Positions 22,701 to 34,863 are shown, counted from the first letter of the stretch. The stretch: 64,000 nt of DNA from Pyxicephalus adspersus (GCF_032062135.1 NC_092859.1:113254575-113318574); one strand, 5' to 3'. Notes: a model not told the origin generated them from the sequence alone. Translations and numbers: made by a program.

Positions 22701-25700
22701 TTGGCATCAAAATAAGCATAAAAAGAAATGACAACAGGAAAGAAACATTAATAAAAGCATTGTCTAATGTGCAGAAATTTTTTTTCAATAAAAAGTCAAA
22801 ATCTATTCAAGCTAAAAATAATATGTAGAAGGTAAAAGTTAATACCTCATATGGGTACCACTTAAGGGTGGGGGAGGGGGACAAGGACAGGAAAGGGTGG
22901 AAGACTCAAAAATAGTAAAGCGTTCTCACAGAAAGAGCATTTTAGTTTTTGAAGTCCTGCAAATGCCTCAACTATTATAGCTAGTTGTTTATTGTTTGAT
23001 CACAGTGCACCCAGGCATTGCACAAACTACCTATCATAATAAATATACCAGTATAAAATTTAATCATTTGTTTAAAAAATCAATGTATTTGTCTGTTTCC
23101 CTGGAGGTGAGCCTTTTATTCTGACACTGGCCTATGCAGTTAACAGTTTATGGGACAGAATACTGTTACTACTTCGAAATGCAATCTTAAAAAATAAAAT
23201 GCAGACCCTAAATTTATGGGGGGGGGGGGGGTCACATTTCTAGACCAGAATACTGGTTTAGATGTCAATACACCCTAATTCATGTTTCTGCATTCAAGTA
23301 ACAGTAGATAATTTTCACCAAAAATCTATTTATTGCAGGATTGATCTGTTTTATGTGCCTTCACATATATAGTAACCACCAGCATACCTAGGCTACTCTA
23401 CAACTCGCCACAACACAAATATCATGTTCTTCATTGCTGATGATGGTTGAAGTGTTTTGGCATCCCGTTTATATGATTTGGTTCCTCAAACAGAGCACAC
23501 CTGAGTGTGAATGGGCCATTTAGGTAGTGCAAGGAGCTAAAGTATCCTCTACAAAGTGCAGGAACCAAAAAAACAATTAGATTGCATTCTTAGTCAAATC
23601 AGGTAGGATAATAATGTGAACTCACATCCCACTCCATTTGGTAACCCACTTTGCTCCAAAATAAAGGGTGCTTTATTCAATCAAGTGTTCCTTCATTCTA
23701 TAATTATATTTCACATTACTGTTAATTAATTATAGGAGTGATTTATTTCTTTAAATGCATATAAGTATGCTTTAAAGTAACAGATAATATAGTTACTGCA
23801 CTATATGGCATTGTTTTTTGTACTGTGCTATTGAAAATTTCTGCATGGTGTTGCCAGTGCTCAGATGAATTAATACATACCTTTTGCTCAGGGAACATTT
23901 CTTACCTGTTAAGAAAAAACAAAATATTTAACAATCCATGTATAGACACTGACAGGAAAAACCAAGCCAGTGCATTGTGCAGAGTGTACATACTGCAATC
24001 ATTGGAATTTTTTCTTTGAACTTGCTTGATGTGGGTTTGTGCTCTTTGTGGATTAATTCCAAAGGACTGAATGGTTATTTTATAGGTATAGGTAAACCAA
24101 TATTGGATAATTTAGAAACAGTTTACTAGCTTAGCCACTAAACCATTTACATTTTTACAGGTGCTGTAATAGTACAACTATACCACTAGAGGACGCAATT
24201 GTCCTGCAATTCTAGGTGCAATTCTAGTTGCGTGACTAGTAAGGACAGTCATAAATTCATAATGTCATCCAATGTGATTATTAAATTTTAGTTTCTTACA
24301 GAATCTCAAATCTGAATCTGATACTCACTTGGAAAATTGTAATTTAATTGTTTTGCTAAATACATGTATGCATATCTAGCCAGTCTACAGTACATTTTTG
24401 GGTAATACAATTGCAGCTTGGTATCTGATGGAATTGGCTGAATTCTAAGGATGGGAGTGGGAGGAATGGCGCATGTTTGTTATGCTATACATGTATGTTA
24501 TTTTGCTGTTATGTTTTTATGTTTTGTTTTATAAATATCTATGTTAATAAAAAGCTGCTGTTGGGTCATCATCTGGTATTTAATATTTCCCCTTGCTCGG
24601 CCTGGCCATAAAATATGTTCCATTCCAGTGTGTTCAGGACTCTTCAGACTCTTCTCTCTCTACCTTTCTCATCCCACCTGAACTATGTTCAAAGTATATT
24701 TAACGTCAAAACTTTTTCCCAGTTTAAAAAAGTAGGAAATGGCTAGAATCCAACAGTTTTCCCATATATATTGAATTTAAGAATTCTTTCTTTGCTCCCT
24801 GACCCTTTAATACTGCAGGTGAGCAGAAGTGTTTTCAAAAGGGAGACAAATCTCTTTTCAGACTGTTGTCACTAAACAAGGTGTCCCCAGTTAAAAATCC
24901 AAACCTAAAAGCTGAACTTCAGGATGAGCATCAACTTTTTTTTTTAAACTTCTTCTCCATATATACAGTAGATATGCAATAAAACTCTCTAAATTCATAT
25001 GTTCAAGGAGATCCATAGTTATAGTTCTCACATTAGGAGTTCATAGAGCAGCAAGCCTGCAATCATATATGAGCAATATACTTTTTCATACTTGGAAAGT
25101 TTATGTATTCATTCTGTGTAGGGTCTTTTTATGGTTTTCCCTATTTATGCTTCTAAAGCATGTTGTGTATAGGGTAATTGTGTGATAATGATACTATAGC
25201 CAAGCCCTAGATATGCAGAAACAAAATTTATTTTTGTATAAAAGGTTACAACAAAAAGAGTTTTTTTTTTTTGGGGGGGGGGGGGTATATATTATTCAAT
25301 GTGCTTTAGAGTATAGAAGATAGTGTGACAGTTTAAATTATTCAGTTTTACAATAGCAAGCTTGTTGAGAACCCCTTCCTTAATCTGCATTAGAATCATG
25401 CAGTAAGAAGAGGTCTATTTTTCTTCAAATCTAGTGCTCCTATGTCTGAGAACGTTTTTCAAAAAAATATTGTCCTTTTGTCTCCTACATCCCGCCGCGT
25501 TTCCCCTTCCTTAGGGGATTTTTTGAGACCGATACTGAAGAATGACAAATAATGTCTTAGTTTCCAGTAATAGGATTGTTTAAAGAAGGAGAATGAATAA
25601 GGTGAGAATTTCTCAGAAATAGGAGCACTTGTCTAGATTTGAAGAAACAATGACCCCTCCTTACTGCATGATTCTAATGCAGATTAAGGAAGGGGTGCTC

Positions 25701-28700
25701 AACAAGCTTGCTATTGTAAGACTGTATAATTTGCCTGTCACACTGTATACCATACTCTAAAGCACATTGAATATATAAAGCCCCCCAAAAATCATCTTTT
25801 TGTTGTATCCTTTTATACAAAAATAAGTTTAGTTTCCCTATTTTTGGCTGAACACTGAGGATAGCAGAGCAGCTGCCATGTGATCTTCCTTACTATAGAA
25901 AAAGTCCAAATCCCATGATCCCTTACATGGTGTATCATGAATATGGGTGGTTAATCTTGTAGTCCCTGCTCTCTATATCACTATATGTGGTGACTATAAA
26001 TTAATACATTCCGAAAAGACCATGAATTGTAGCCACATGCATTAAATATATGCAGTTTAATACAAAGGGTGAGCCTTATTATTTCTTGTTTTTTTGTGTA
26101 CCTCAGTAAGAGAAATGTCCCATAATTCCTTTGAAATATAGTAAGGCAGATATGTGAGTGGTGACAGTGAAAATAATGGTTTTGGGGCACATTATGACCA
26201 CATGCTCTGTATATCAGATCTGCCGCTTAACACAATGAGATGCAGTGCTCCATTGTGGGGCATAATGTATTGACTCTGCATGGGCTAAATGATGAAACTG
26301 TTTTAAGCACAAAAGTATTGATGAAACTGGAAATCATAACGGAATAACATACAAGATTAAGATGAGTTGATGGCTTTCGTTGTATAATATATTTTTCTTA
26401 CTGGTGCTTTTTGCAGATTTTGAGCGGAAATCATTGACTAAGCCCAGGTTAGTAATCAGTGATTTGGATAGGTGATCTGGAGTAGAGGGCTTTATTCTAT
26501 ACATATTGTGCATCTTATAAATACCAGATATTCTGCTTTAGGATGATACTGGTGTGTTGAATATTTGGATAAACTGTTGGAAATACCTTTTCCGAGACAC
26601 CTCTTCACCTAAATTCCCTGACTTAAGATTTTATATACAGGCATTTCAGATCAGGTGGTGCATTAGTTAGGTGTTGACTGCATTGCCTTTACTATGCTTT
26701 CACAGTAATTTGAATGCAGGAATAAAATCAGAACATTACTGGTCTGACAAACTGCGAAAATTGGAACTAATATTTCCATAAATCTAAACTCATAGGTGTT
26801 GGTATTAGCAATTCAAAAACCCATACCATTAGTCTGTATGATAACAAATAAAATCATATCGTCTTATCATCATAACGTGGTATCTACAAGTCTGAGAGCA
26901 AGAGACACCATGAAAGAAAGAAGCAAAACCAAAAGCTCTGCCTCGAGCTTTATCTCTGCAGAGTGCCCAGTAGAAGCCAGCGAATGATTCCAGGTATACC
27001 GGGAATTTCTGATGAACCCCCCCCCCCCCTTCATTTTATTACAATGTTTATTGCAAACTTAGATATAAAAAGTTATCTTACCAGTTATGTATAAAAATAA
27101 AAGCAGTAGCAGGGATAACAGGGTTCCACCGGTTATGTACAGCAGTTGCAGACTTTGGTCAGGATCTATTGGTTTGTAGAACATTAACAAAGAGGTTGTT
27201 ACCAAGAAAATTAAAATCTGATGGTGTTTTAGCATCATTCTGTTGTATGGTACTCTGCTGCAACAATATTTATAAGAAAAAACAAGGTCTAGTAATAAAT
27301 AGCCATTACTTTGTAGACTGCCATCAATATATACTGAAGGCATGAGTTGTTAGCAACTTGTTGCTGTTAGCTGAATCAAGGAAGTGGTTAGGAGCAGACA
27401 CTGCTAGCGAAGGCTAAAAATTATAACTGTCTGTGCATCACTAAAACAGCACCTTGCCTGGGACGTAGATCTCATTCTTCCTACAGTACAATGATTGTTT
27501 GAGACTTTATTTGAGAATTTATTCCATTAATGTCAATATATAGTTGTTTTGTACTTTATACTATATATATTGTATACTATAAATGAACATACTGTGTTTG
27601 TGCTTCATAACATACAATTTTTGCAGGTAAACTGGTCACTGCCAGTGTAGGCTAGGAGAGCAATATGTGGCCTACAGCTTGTAGTCATCAATTTCTTTTT
27701 GTAGAAAGCAGACACATGCATTAGGGGATTGACACAACTTGGCTTGGGTCCTTGCAGGATACAGGGTTGGGAGTAGTAGTGTGGCCAACTGTAGCCAGTA
27801 CTATAATAATATGGTGCCCTTCAATGTGTCACAGCTTTCTAATTTTTTCTATAGTATGTCTGAACTTTATAGTGGCACTCTACTCTAAACTGTGTCTTGG
27901 CTTTCCAGTTTCTCCTATAATAAGTCCCAGATTTTGTGGTTCCCCCCTTCATTTCTCTTCTACTTTCTACAGTTCTTTTTCTGAGGGAGTCTGGAAACAC
28001 ACAGCTAACAGAGATTAGGGACTGCACTTACAGCGGACAAAGATTGCAGGCAAGTAAGGATAAGGGAATAAGATGTGCTGCATTGGCAACCTACCAATGA
28101 TATGGCATTTATCATAGACAATAATAGACAAATGCTAATGACATGCAGATATTACCAATGACGAGCAATTTCCAATTATTACCAACAAGCAGATATCACT
28201 GGCATGGAGATATTTTCAACATCAAGCAGATTAAAGGCATTAAGATAGCTCAATTGATGGGCAAACATTGTCAAGAACAGATATCAGCCACATGCAGGTA
28301 TTACCAATGACAGGCAAATATTACCAATGACATTCAGATATCAAGAATAAAGAAACATTACTAGTTTTTTGCAGATATTACCAATACCAAACAAAAATCA
28401 AGGATATACAGATAATATTAATTCAGGCCTGTTTTAGCGACATGTACAAATTTAAAAAGTACACTGATATCAGAAAGAAACGTAATGCACTAGTAGGCAG
28501 TATCAGGTACCCTTGTGACAGCCAGATATCCGAGTGACAGGTACAATAATGCAGGACCCTACTGATAAATAGGTAACTTCCCCAGGGACAAGCAGGTTCT
28601 ATTGTAGGCATATATACAACAGGTAGATACACATGAGCATGAGCAGTAGGCAGATAAGTCACAAATTGCTCTAATCCTGTGAAGTTGTACATAAGGGGTA

Positions 28701-31700
28701 AATAGGGCTAAATTTACTTAGGGTTTAGGTTCAATTCAATTCACAGGCCAGAACACTATCTGCATGAAATTTGCAGGTTCTCCCCGTGTACTCTGGTTTC
28801 CTCCTACATTCCCAAAACATACATACGGTTAGGTTAACATACAAACATACGGTTAGGTTAATTGGCTTCCCCCTCTAAATTGACATACACTGTATTAATG
28901 ACATATGACTATGGTAGGGACATTAGATTTTAAACCCCTTTAAGGGACAGCTAGTGACATCACTATGGACTTTGTACAGCGCTGCGTAATATGTCGGCGC
29001 TATATAAATACTGTGTAATAATAATTAATATTACTCTGCAGGGAAAAGTTCACTTAGCTTAGTGCATGTGGTGAAAATTCAGACTGCAAAGGAAACTAAA
29101 TCGCCTGCAAAAAAATTCAAAAGTATTTTTTTTTTTTTTTGTGCAAATAACTGGATGGCCCAAATTAAATGAATTGTACTTTGCACAATGATACTTTACA
29201 GTTTTGTGAACAATCTAAAATCCTGATAAAGCATCCACATTATCATTTATCACTTTTTTATGGTAACAAATGTTTATTATATAATAATGTTTAACAGATG
29301 AAACTATTAGTTTAAAAACAAAACACTAATTGTGCAGTTTTGTTCTTGTTATGATTAGTATTAGTCTTTCTGCTTGGTATGGAAACAACTTACTATGTAG
29401 TTGGCTAGAAGTCTTACACAGATGAACAAAATTAGTATCATCTCTAGCCGACACTACACCAAGCTTGGTACAAAAAATACATTTTGAGCCAAGTTTAACT
29501 GCTGTGGAACCCACAACCCCCTTACAAAGCAAAGTTAAATGCAAGGAGCTAAATGGTGCAATATATTCCAGGGCTAGATATTGCCCCTGATTCATCAAGC
29601 AAAATCGGATTATCGGTCGCGCATTCGTATTAGCGATCTGGAATCGTGCGCGATCGCGCTATTCAACAACTGAAAAAGCTCGCGCACGGAGCCGCGCTTA
29701 TCCGACAGCTTTTTACTGGCGATCTTGCATTGAAAGTATCCGCGATCGCTGGCCGCGCGTACGTTCGCGCTCCCAGCGATCGCGGATTTCAATGATGAAT
29801 CAGGGGCATTGCCTTGATAAGTATAAAAATGGACACAACTTGCATGGGCATGCCTTAAATAAATGAGAGAAATATGTAGGCAGTTAATGCTCAACTTTAC
29901 CCCTAAAAATGGCAGTTACTCAGCCGTCATGCTGATTTCATGGCTTTCAAAAACTTAGTGACCTGGAACAAGTATGCACATCAGGAGTTTTGACTTTTCT
30001 GGCTGTACATTTGCATCTAGTTAGAAATAATTTAACCTCATGGTTATCAGAATGTTTGCCAGGCAACTAATTTTGTTAGAAAGGAGTCAGTTTTAGCAGC
30101 CTGTTCTTTTCTTTTAGTTGAGATATTAATTCCCTTAAACCGACTAGGACAATGAGGAAAGAAAAGCAGTCACAATACACTTCTATTTTTAGAGCTAAAC
30201 AAATAAAATAAGATTTTGTGGGGCTTCCAGCCTGATACTGAGAGCGCCTTCTGCTCTATGAATGAAAGAACATGATTTATCAACATACAGTATTACAGAT
30301 TGATGTTTTAGAAGAGTCGTGTTTCTCCATAATAATATATTACTTATTAAAATTAAAATAAAAATTCTTTCCTTAATATGCAAAGAATTTTACTTTTAAT
30401 TCTAAATGCACTTGCAACTTTGACAATATGGAAGCAAAGAGGAAACACAGAATTGAAAAGCAAGATAAAATGATAAACAGAAATTAAGGATAAGCATTGG
30501 AACTTTGCACAAGTATCGTACCATTGTTGGCACAAAATATGATGTTTAATAGCATATCTTTAACATAATACATCGTAGCTGTGGAATATTGATATGAGAA
30601 TTGCAGAATTGCAGAAATGGGGCACTAAATATTTTTTTTTCTAAAATTCTGCAAAATAAAGATTTTAAGAAATTTTAAATTTCTAAATCCTGCCCATAAC
30701 AAGCAAAGTATATATAAAATCAAGTAAATTACTTTAAATAGTGGAAAGCACACAAAGGTCAAGGACCTGAACCTGATGACAAGCATATTTTTGATCTATG
30801 CTACTCCCTATTTTTCTCCTACCCACACTTTTTTGTCCTTTTTGCTGAAAATTCCCAACAGATCCACCATATACAAAAAAAGATAACTGCAGCCCAAACT
30901 TTTAGCTGATGTGTTGAGATTCCAATTTAATTCCAACTTAATAAAGTGTCAGAAACGCATTAAAGTTACTAGGAGTTCATTTTTGATGGATAATGTCATC
31001 CCTTTTGCAGGGCTGCTAGACTGGTAGTATTTTAACCCAAATGGCATAGAAATCATCTTCCCTCTTTACAACTTGGTGGATGGGTATTTTATTATCAGTT
31101 CATGGGTATCTTGAGAAATATGCACCATTGGATACCTTTCACAATGCCTGACACACAAGAGCATCCCAACATACTATAAAAAGCTTGTCAATCATAGTGC
31201 ACTGAATTTAAAAAAAGATCTTGTCTGATTTTCAAACCCATGATATGTTGTGTTGGCAGTCTATTCATAATGAATGAGTTATCTTAATGCAACATACACT
31301 GATGTGCAAGAAATTGAATGATAACACACCTCAACTGCCCTGACAAATATTAAGGACCATAGATTACAGGTTTGGGGCATTGACAAAAAACTTGTCCGGC
31401 ATCCCACTAAGACCTTTTTCAAATCGCAGTGAGCCACAGCATTTTGCCACAGCTCATCTGTGGCCCCAACCTCGTCAATTTAAGTAAATACATGAGGTTG
31501 AGACCTTTATCTTGCACATGGCTGCATGCAGCTTTGAGAGACTGCGGTGTGGTTCACCCATTACCAATATAATAATCACTTTTGGCCACATGGTCGTTGC
31601 CTCAGATCTGTGCCGTAGCCGCATGCAAATTTCCTGCAGTGTACATTGACTAAATTAGATATTTAAAATATAGTTACAGTGAAAAAAATATGGGTACGTT

Positions 31701-34700
31701 ACAAAAATTTACCTGTGCTTGGAACTGTAGGATGATTTTTCCAGTAACCTGATATGAGACTTATTGTATGTTTGACCTTTCCAGTTACATGATCTGCCTC
31801 ACATGTCACTGATGGATTATTGGAACAGTGGGAAATATTCATCCAGAACATGTAGGTGACATTAACAGATCCATCTGCATTTCTTTCAAGGGTAGAGTTT
31901 TCTTTTATCTTTAGACTTTCTTCACAAGTCATGGACAACTTTGCTGTAATTCTTTCTGGATAGAATTCAAGCAAATTGCACACTACAATAACTTCATCTT
32001 CACCATTCTGAACAAAATGAGCATGCATCTTCGGAGGAGCTAAACAAAATCATAGAAAGACAACAATATTAAAGCATATCTAAACCTAAAAATGATGTGA
32101 TGGCTGCAAAAGATTTCATTTTTTTCCAAAGAACATTTTGGGCAGTGTGCAGAAATGCAATGTTCTTTTCCCTTCTTGTGAGCTAAAGGGAAAGTTCTAA
32201 ACATTTCTGTAAATTAGAAAAAATAGGCAAATAAATAAAAGATTTAGGTTTCAATAGGTAACACTTTAAAACCCTTTTTTAGCTGCTTATTTTAGTTACA
32301 ATTTACATTGTGCTGTAGAGTTGTTGTTTGTGTACATGTGTGTGCTATACATTTTTAATTGTTTTGTTTTTCTCTGTTATTGCTATCACAGGAAATCCTT
32401 CTTGAACCTCTAATATCTACTCTGCCCCCCCCCCCCCCCCCCCCCACAATAAGGTATAGGGTACAGACTGTACTCAATGTGATGTTTGCCTGGCCCACCA
32501 GGAGCACTTCCTATGCCATTATTCATAGGGGATATTAGGAATTGGATATTTGTTACCTTATACCTGCTGTCCTTTCTGGATGGTGACTTGGACATCCTCA
32601 CTGTTTATGGGCTGTAGAAATGATCTGGGAGCTTTATAGCTTGTGTCAGGTATACTGGTAAAATGTAAACAGCAACAGGGGAAACCTCCTTTACCCTCCC
32701 TGTCTATGTCAAATCATCATTTATCAATCCTGAAAGCAGTAGGCAGGACTAAGCGATTACAGCCGCATTGTCTTCTGTCCTAAATGTCATTACATTGAGC
32801 CACATGTAATATGATTTCCCCAATGCTAATGCTAGCCAGAACATCTCACCTGAACGTACAATGTAGTTAGTGTGGTAGGATTTAGGCATTTTCAGTGAAT
32901 GTTTCATTTGGGTCAGTACAAGTTTTCACACAATGAAGCCACAAATCTTAAAGTGCCCAAGAACTTTATGTGTAAAGAATGCTCAAGCTAACATTAACAT
33001 GCTTAGCTGGGAACAGGAATATTCTATCTCCCATGCTCTGTCTGGCCCTATAAATGGCCAGATCATTTTCCTTTTTTTCACACACACATTAAAACCCTGA
33101 AAGTTTGTTAAATACCTTAATAAACTGAGGCTTGGAAATTTAGATTCAGTCTATTAGAATAATTAACTCTCTTACCTAAAGTACCACCAGCAATACAATT
33201 TAATAAAACATAAAAGTGACTGGTATTATTTGCTATGGACAAGATTGACAGTGATGTCATTCTGTTTTGCAGAGCAAAGAAAAATAAGCATTCCTTATAC
33301 CCATAGATTGAAAGTCTTGGAACCTAAACATCAGCATGACAGCCACACAGTAAGCACTTCTGGAAGCAGAGGCCAGCAATGGCAACCTACATATTCCTCC
33401 TTTAAACGGTTTCCTTTAAGAGAACATTTTAGCAGTTGGCTTGACTATAAATTGCTTGCCCAGACACTATCTGGGAGCATAAGGAAAGTCCACACATTTA
33501 ATAAAACTTTGTGACTCGGTAACTGACTTTATTGGGTGGAGATTACCTGATATAAGATTACCTTATTACAATATTTGAGAAGTCTCACTAACTATTACAG
33601 ATGAGTTAAAATAATATTGAGATAGCTGTATGATCTTAGTGCCCATGAAATTCCAAACAGAATATCAAACAACAGTTTACACTAGAAAGTAAGACAGCTA
33701 TTTATATGTGCCATAAATTACTTTACCTTGAACAATGAGCTGAATTAAAGGACCATAATATGTCTTTGAAGGTGGTGGTAGAGTTTTATCGAGAGAACAT
33801 TTGTAAACTCCTTCATCACCTATTTTAGCTTCTTCAATCACCATTGAAAATTTTGAATTATTTTCTTGTGTTGGAGTGCCATGTAAAACAAATAATTTCT
33901 CTGTGTGATATCCTGTTTTATTGGAAATATTCCAGTAAAATGAATACCGCTGAAGTTTTGGAAGATCTAGAGAGCAGTTCAGTATAACACGGCTAGGTTT
34001 TGTTACAGTGACTTCTAAAGACTTTTGGTGGGAATCTTCTCTGGAAGTACCTAGCAATATAAAAGAGAATAAAAATGTGCTCACAATGTAAAAACAGACC
34101 TTAGTAACTCATTAGACAATGTTGTAATAGGATAGTATTATTTACCCATAACGTGTTAAAGTATAGTACAATCAGATTTTTAGTTTTGGGGCTTGGTGCT
34201 CCCCCCCCATCCTACAGCACTAGAAAGTGCTTCTTATATACCATTATCATAAATATATTAGTGGAGAAATTAGGGATGGAATTACCCATTTGTGACAGTG
34301 AAAAATCAGTCAGTGAAAAATCAGTGATCAGTGATTAAGTGAAAATCAATATTCAGAATAAGTGAAAATCAATATTCTATAAAATGCACATTACTACAAC
34401 TTAAAGTATTGTGTTTGTTGTTGTTCATTCTGAATTATTCAAAATAGTACAAGAAGGTGTAGAAATGGAATGGCTATTTCAACGTCGTTAGCAATCTAAA
34501 AGTTAGAAAAAATTATACTGTTCTAAAAGGCTTACCATATGTTTCTTAACCTTAACATTTATAAGGAACATGTGATCCAGAGCCATACAAAACACTAAAT
34601 ATCATTTTAGAAAGAGAGAGAGTAATCTAATTTTGAACACATTTGCAAATTATGTCTTCCAAGATAACCCATTCTGCATTTTCCAAACAGAAGATATTAA

Positions 34701-34863
34701 AGAGATGTTATAATGTTTACCGTATATTGATCTGCAGGATAAAACATTCTCTAGGGGTAATGATAGTAATAATCATCATAAACACTATAAAATAAATAAA
34801 TGCACACTTACCTACATAGAAAGTCATTGCCATAAGACAGAGAGTTGGGAAATAATAGTTCAT
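19661..34863 (-). CDS. B7-H6-like Ig receptor gene 1, eight exons, tyrosine-bearing tail
   Basis: The model joins 34863-34812, 34050-33727, 32039-31713, 27165-27082, 23905-23881, 21681-21641, 21063-21026 and 19768-19661. Every junction has AG/GT sites and a matching phase. The sum is 999 bp, or 332 residues plus stop. Order: signal peptide (1-17), V domain, C1-type domain, one membrane segment, then a basic tail of about 70 residues. The tail has VVYIMP and a final TEYMAV (TxYxxV, the ITSM pattern bound by SH2-domain proteins). The domain order and the C-domain motif (C....FYPE.I, then NxDGx.NVT) resemble B7-H6/NCR3LG1, a surface ligand of the NK receptor NKp30. A butyrophilin- or SIRP-type relative is possible. 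An in-frame upstream ATG at 34926 would add 21 residues. I found this tail by following splice phases, not by homology. Confidence 0.82.
20521..20790 (+). mobile_element. hAT-like non-autonomous element
   Basis: It begins CAGTGGTCCCCAGTGTTTTG and ends near GGTTGGGGACCTCTG, inverted ends of the CAGTGGTCSCCAACC type. The interior GTGACGTCATGATGCCAGAA and GTGCGCCCCCC are shared with the copy at 56763. It lies in the last intron of Ig gene 1. Confidence 0.65.
21026..21063 (-). CDS. Ig gene 1 exon 7, cytoplasmic tail
   Basis: This 38-bp phase 1-0 exon reads (G)ASAESAPSRTKE. The acceptor TTGTTTTCTCAG is strong; the donor is GTAAAA. Confidence 0.72.
21641..21681 (-). CDS. Ig gene 1 exon 6, cytoplasmic tail
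   Basis: This 41-bp phase 2-1 exon reads SHSSVRQAQITNA plus a base. The acceptor is CTTCCCCAG and the donor GTAAAT. Only this frame is open, and it fits both neighbours. Confidence 0.72.
21718..21915 (-). mobile_element. V-SINE-like element, degraded
   Basis: On the minus strand it runs from GCACGGTGGCTCGGAGATTA through ACATGCAGTTAGGCTAATTG to GTGCTATATAAATACTGTGT. It is the same family as 8095-8398 but with larger losses. It sits 37 bp upstream of Ig gene 1 exon 6 in its transcription direction. Confidence 0.65.
23217..23231 (+). repeat. Poly-G tract
   Basis: A run of about 14 G lies in an otherwise AT-rich intron. Confidence 0.9.
23881..23905 (-). CDS. Ig gene 1 exon 5, stop-transfer
   Basis: This 25-bp phase 1-2 exon reads (G)KKCSLSK(R), a basic stretch directly after the membrane segment. 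The acceptor is TTTTTTCTTAACAG and the donor GTATGT (23875-23880). Confidence 0.7.
25215..25841. repeat. Long fold-back element, arms ~235 bp
   Basis: The left arm (about 25215-25452) and right arm (about 25604-25841) are inverted copies. Matching landmarks are TTATTTTTGTATAAAAGG at the outer ends, AATCTGCATTAGAATCATGC, and GAGCACTTGTCTAGATTTGA against its partner at the inner ends. The left arm has an expanded T12G13 tract where the right arm has a short C6A5. About 150 bp of unpaired sequence lies between, including CCGCCGCGTTTCC. It lies in the intron between exons 4 and 5 of Ig gene 1. Confidence 0.8.
27082..27165 (-). CDS. Ig gene 1 exon 4, transmembrane segment
   Basis: This 84-bp phase 1-1 exon encodes DPDQSLQLLYITGG followed by TLLSLLLLLFLYIT, a hydrophobic segment with no charged residue. 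Acceptor CCAATAG, donor GTAAGA. It has the same length and phases as the membrane exons at 47373-47456 and 45230-45313, which supports assigning it to this family. It is 4.5 kb from the C exon. Confidence 0.8.
28088..28420. repeat. Degenerate tandem repeat, GCAGATATTACCAATGACA-like unit
   Basis: Variants of GCAGATATTACCAATGACA recur roughly every 20-24 bp with many substitutions. Weaker traces continue to about 28650. It lies in the C-to-membrane intron of Ig gene 1. Confidence 0.6.
28745..29035 (+). mobile_element. V-SINE-like element, 5'-truncated
   Basis: It begins inside the core (AACACTATCTGCATGAAATT), contains GGTTAGGTTAATTGGCTTCC and ends GTCGGCGCTATATAAATACT with a TAATAATA tail. A short duplication of the ACATACGGTTAGGTTAA part occurs inside it. 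Confidence 0.7.
29582..29808. mobile_element. CpG-rich MITE with TGCCCCTGATTCATCA ends
   Basis: Perfect inverted ends TGCCCCTGATTCATCA/TGATGAATCAGGGGCA bound a 227-bp interior full of CG-rich words (CGATCGCG, GCGCGC). ATT flanks both ends. A partial copy is at 62133-62225. A plus-strand host gene is not implied. Confidence 0.8.
31713..32039 (-). CDS. Ig gene 1 exon 3, C1-type domain
   Basis: This 327-bp phase 1-1 exon begins APPKMHAHFVQNGEDE. It has the cysteine pair of a C domain (VVCNLLEFYPERI and SVTCEADH) and the NADGSVNVT segment seen in B7-H6-like C domains. The usual tryptophan after the FYP motif is replaced (AKLSM). Two extra cysteines (MTCEES, SHCSNN) could form a second disulfide. 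Several N-glycosylation sequons are present. Confidence 0.9.
32425..32445 (+). repeat. 21-base poly-C tract
   Basis: Twenty-one consecutive C in an intron of Ig gene 1. It may form a G-quadruplex on the transcribed product. Confidence 0.92.
33727..34050 (-). CDS. Ig gene 1 exon 2, V-set domain
   Basis: This 324-bp phase 1-1 exon encodes an Ig V domain. It has the B-strand cysteine in VILNCSL, the core tryptophan in SFYWNIS and the F-strand DEGVYKC. The G strand is TYYGPLIQLIVQ, without the FGxG motif of antigen receptors. Sequons include NCS, NIS, NKT and NNS. It differs from the V exon of gene 2 at about 11 of 108 residues. Confidence 0.92.
34298..34378. repeat. Short local duplications
   Basis: AGTGAAAAATCAGT and AAGTGAAAATCAATATTC each occur twice in direct tandem order, consistent with slippage. 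Confidence 0.7.
34812..34863 (-). CDS. Ig gene 1 exon 1, signal peptide
   Basis: It encodes MNYYFPTLCLMAMTFYV plus one base, a short hydrophobic leader, with donor GTAAGT at 34806-34811 (phase 1). A more distal in-frame ATG (34926-34924) extends it with a second hydrophobic stretch (MTSVSLLCFGFV). Both ATGs have A at -3, and both are kept in gene 2, so the start is undecided; the inner one gives a more normal leader. Confidence 0.7.
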
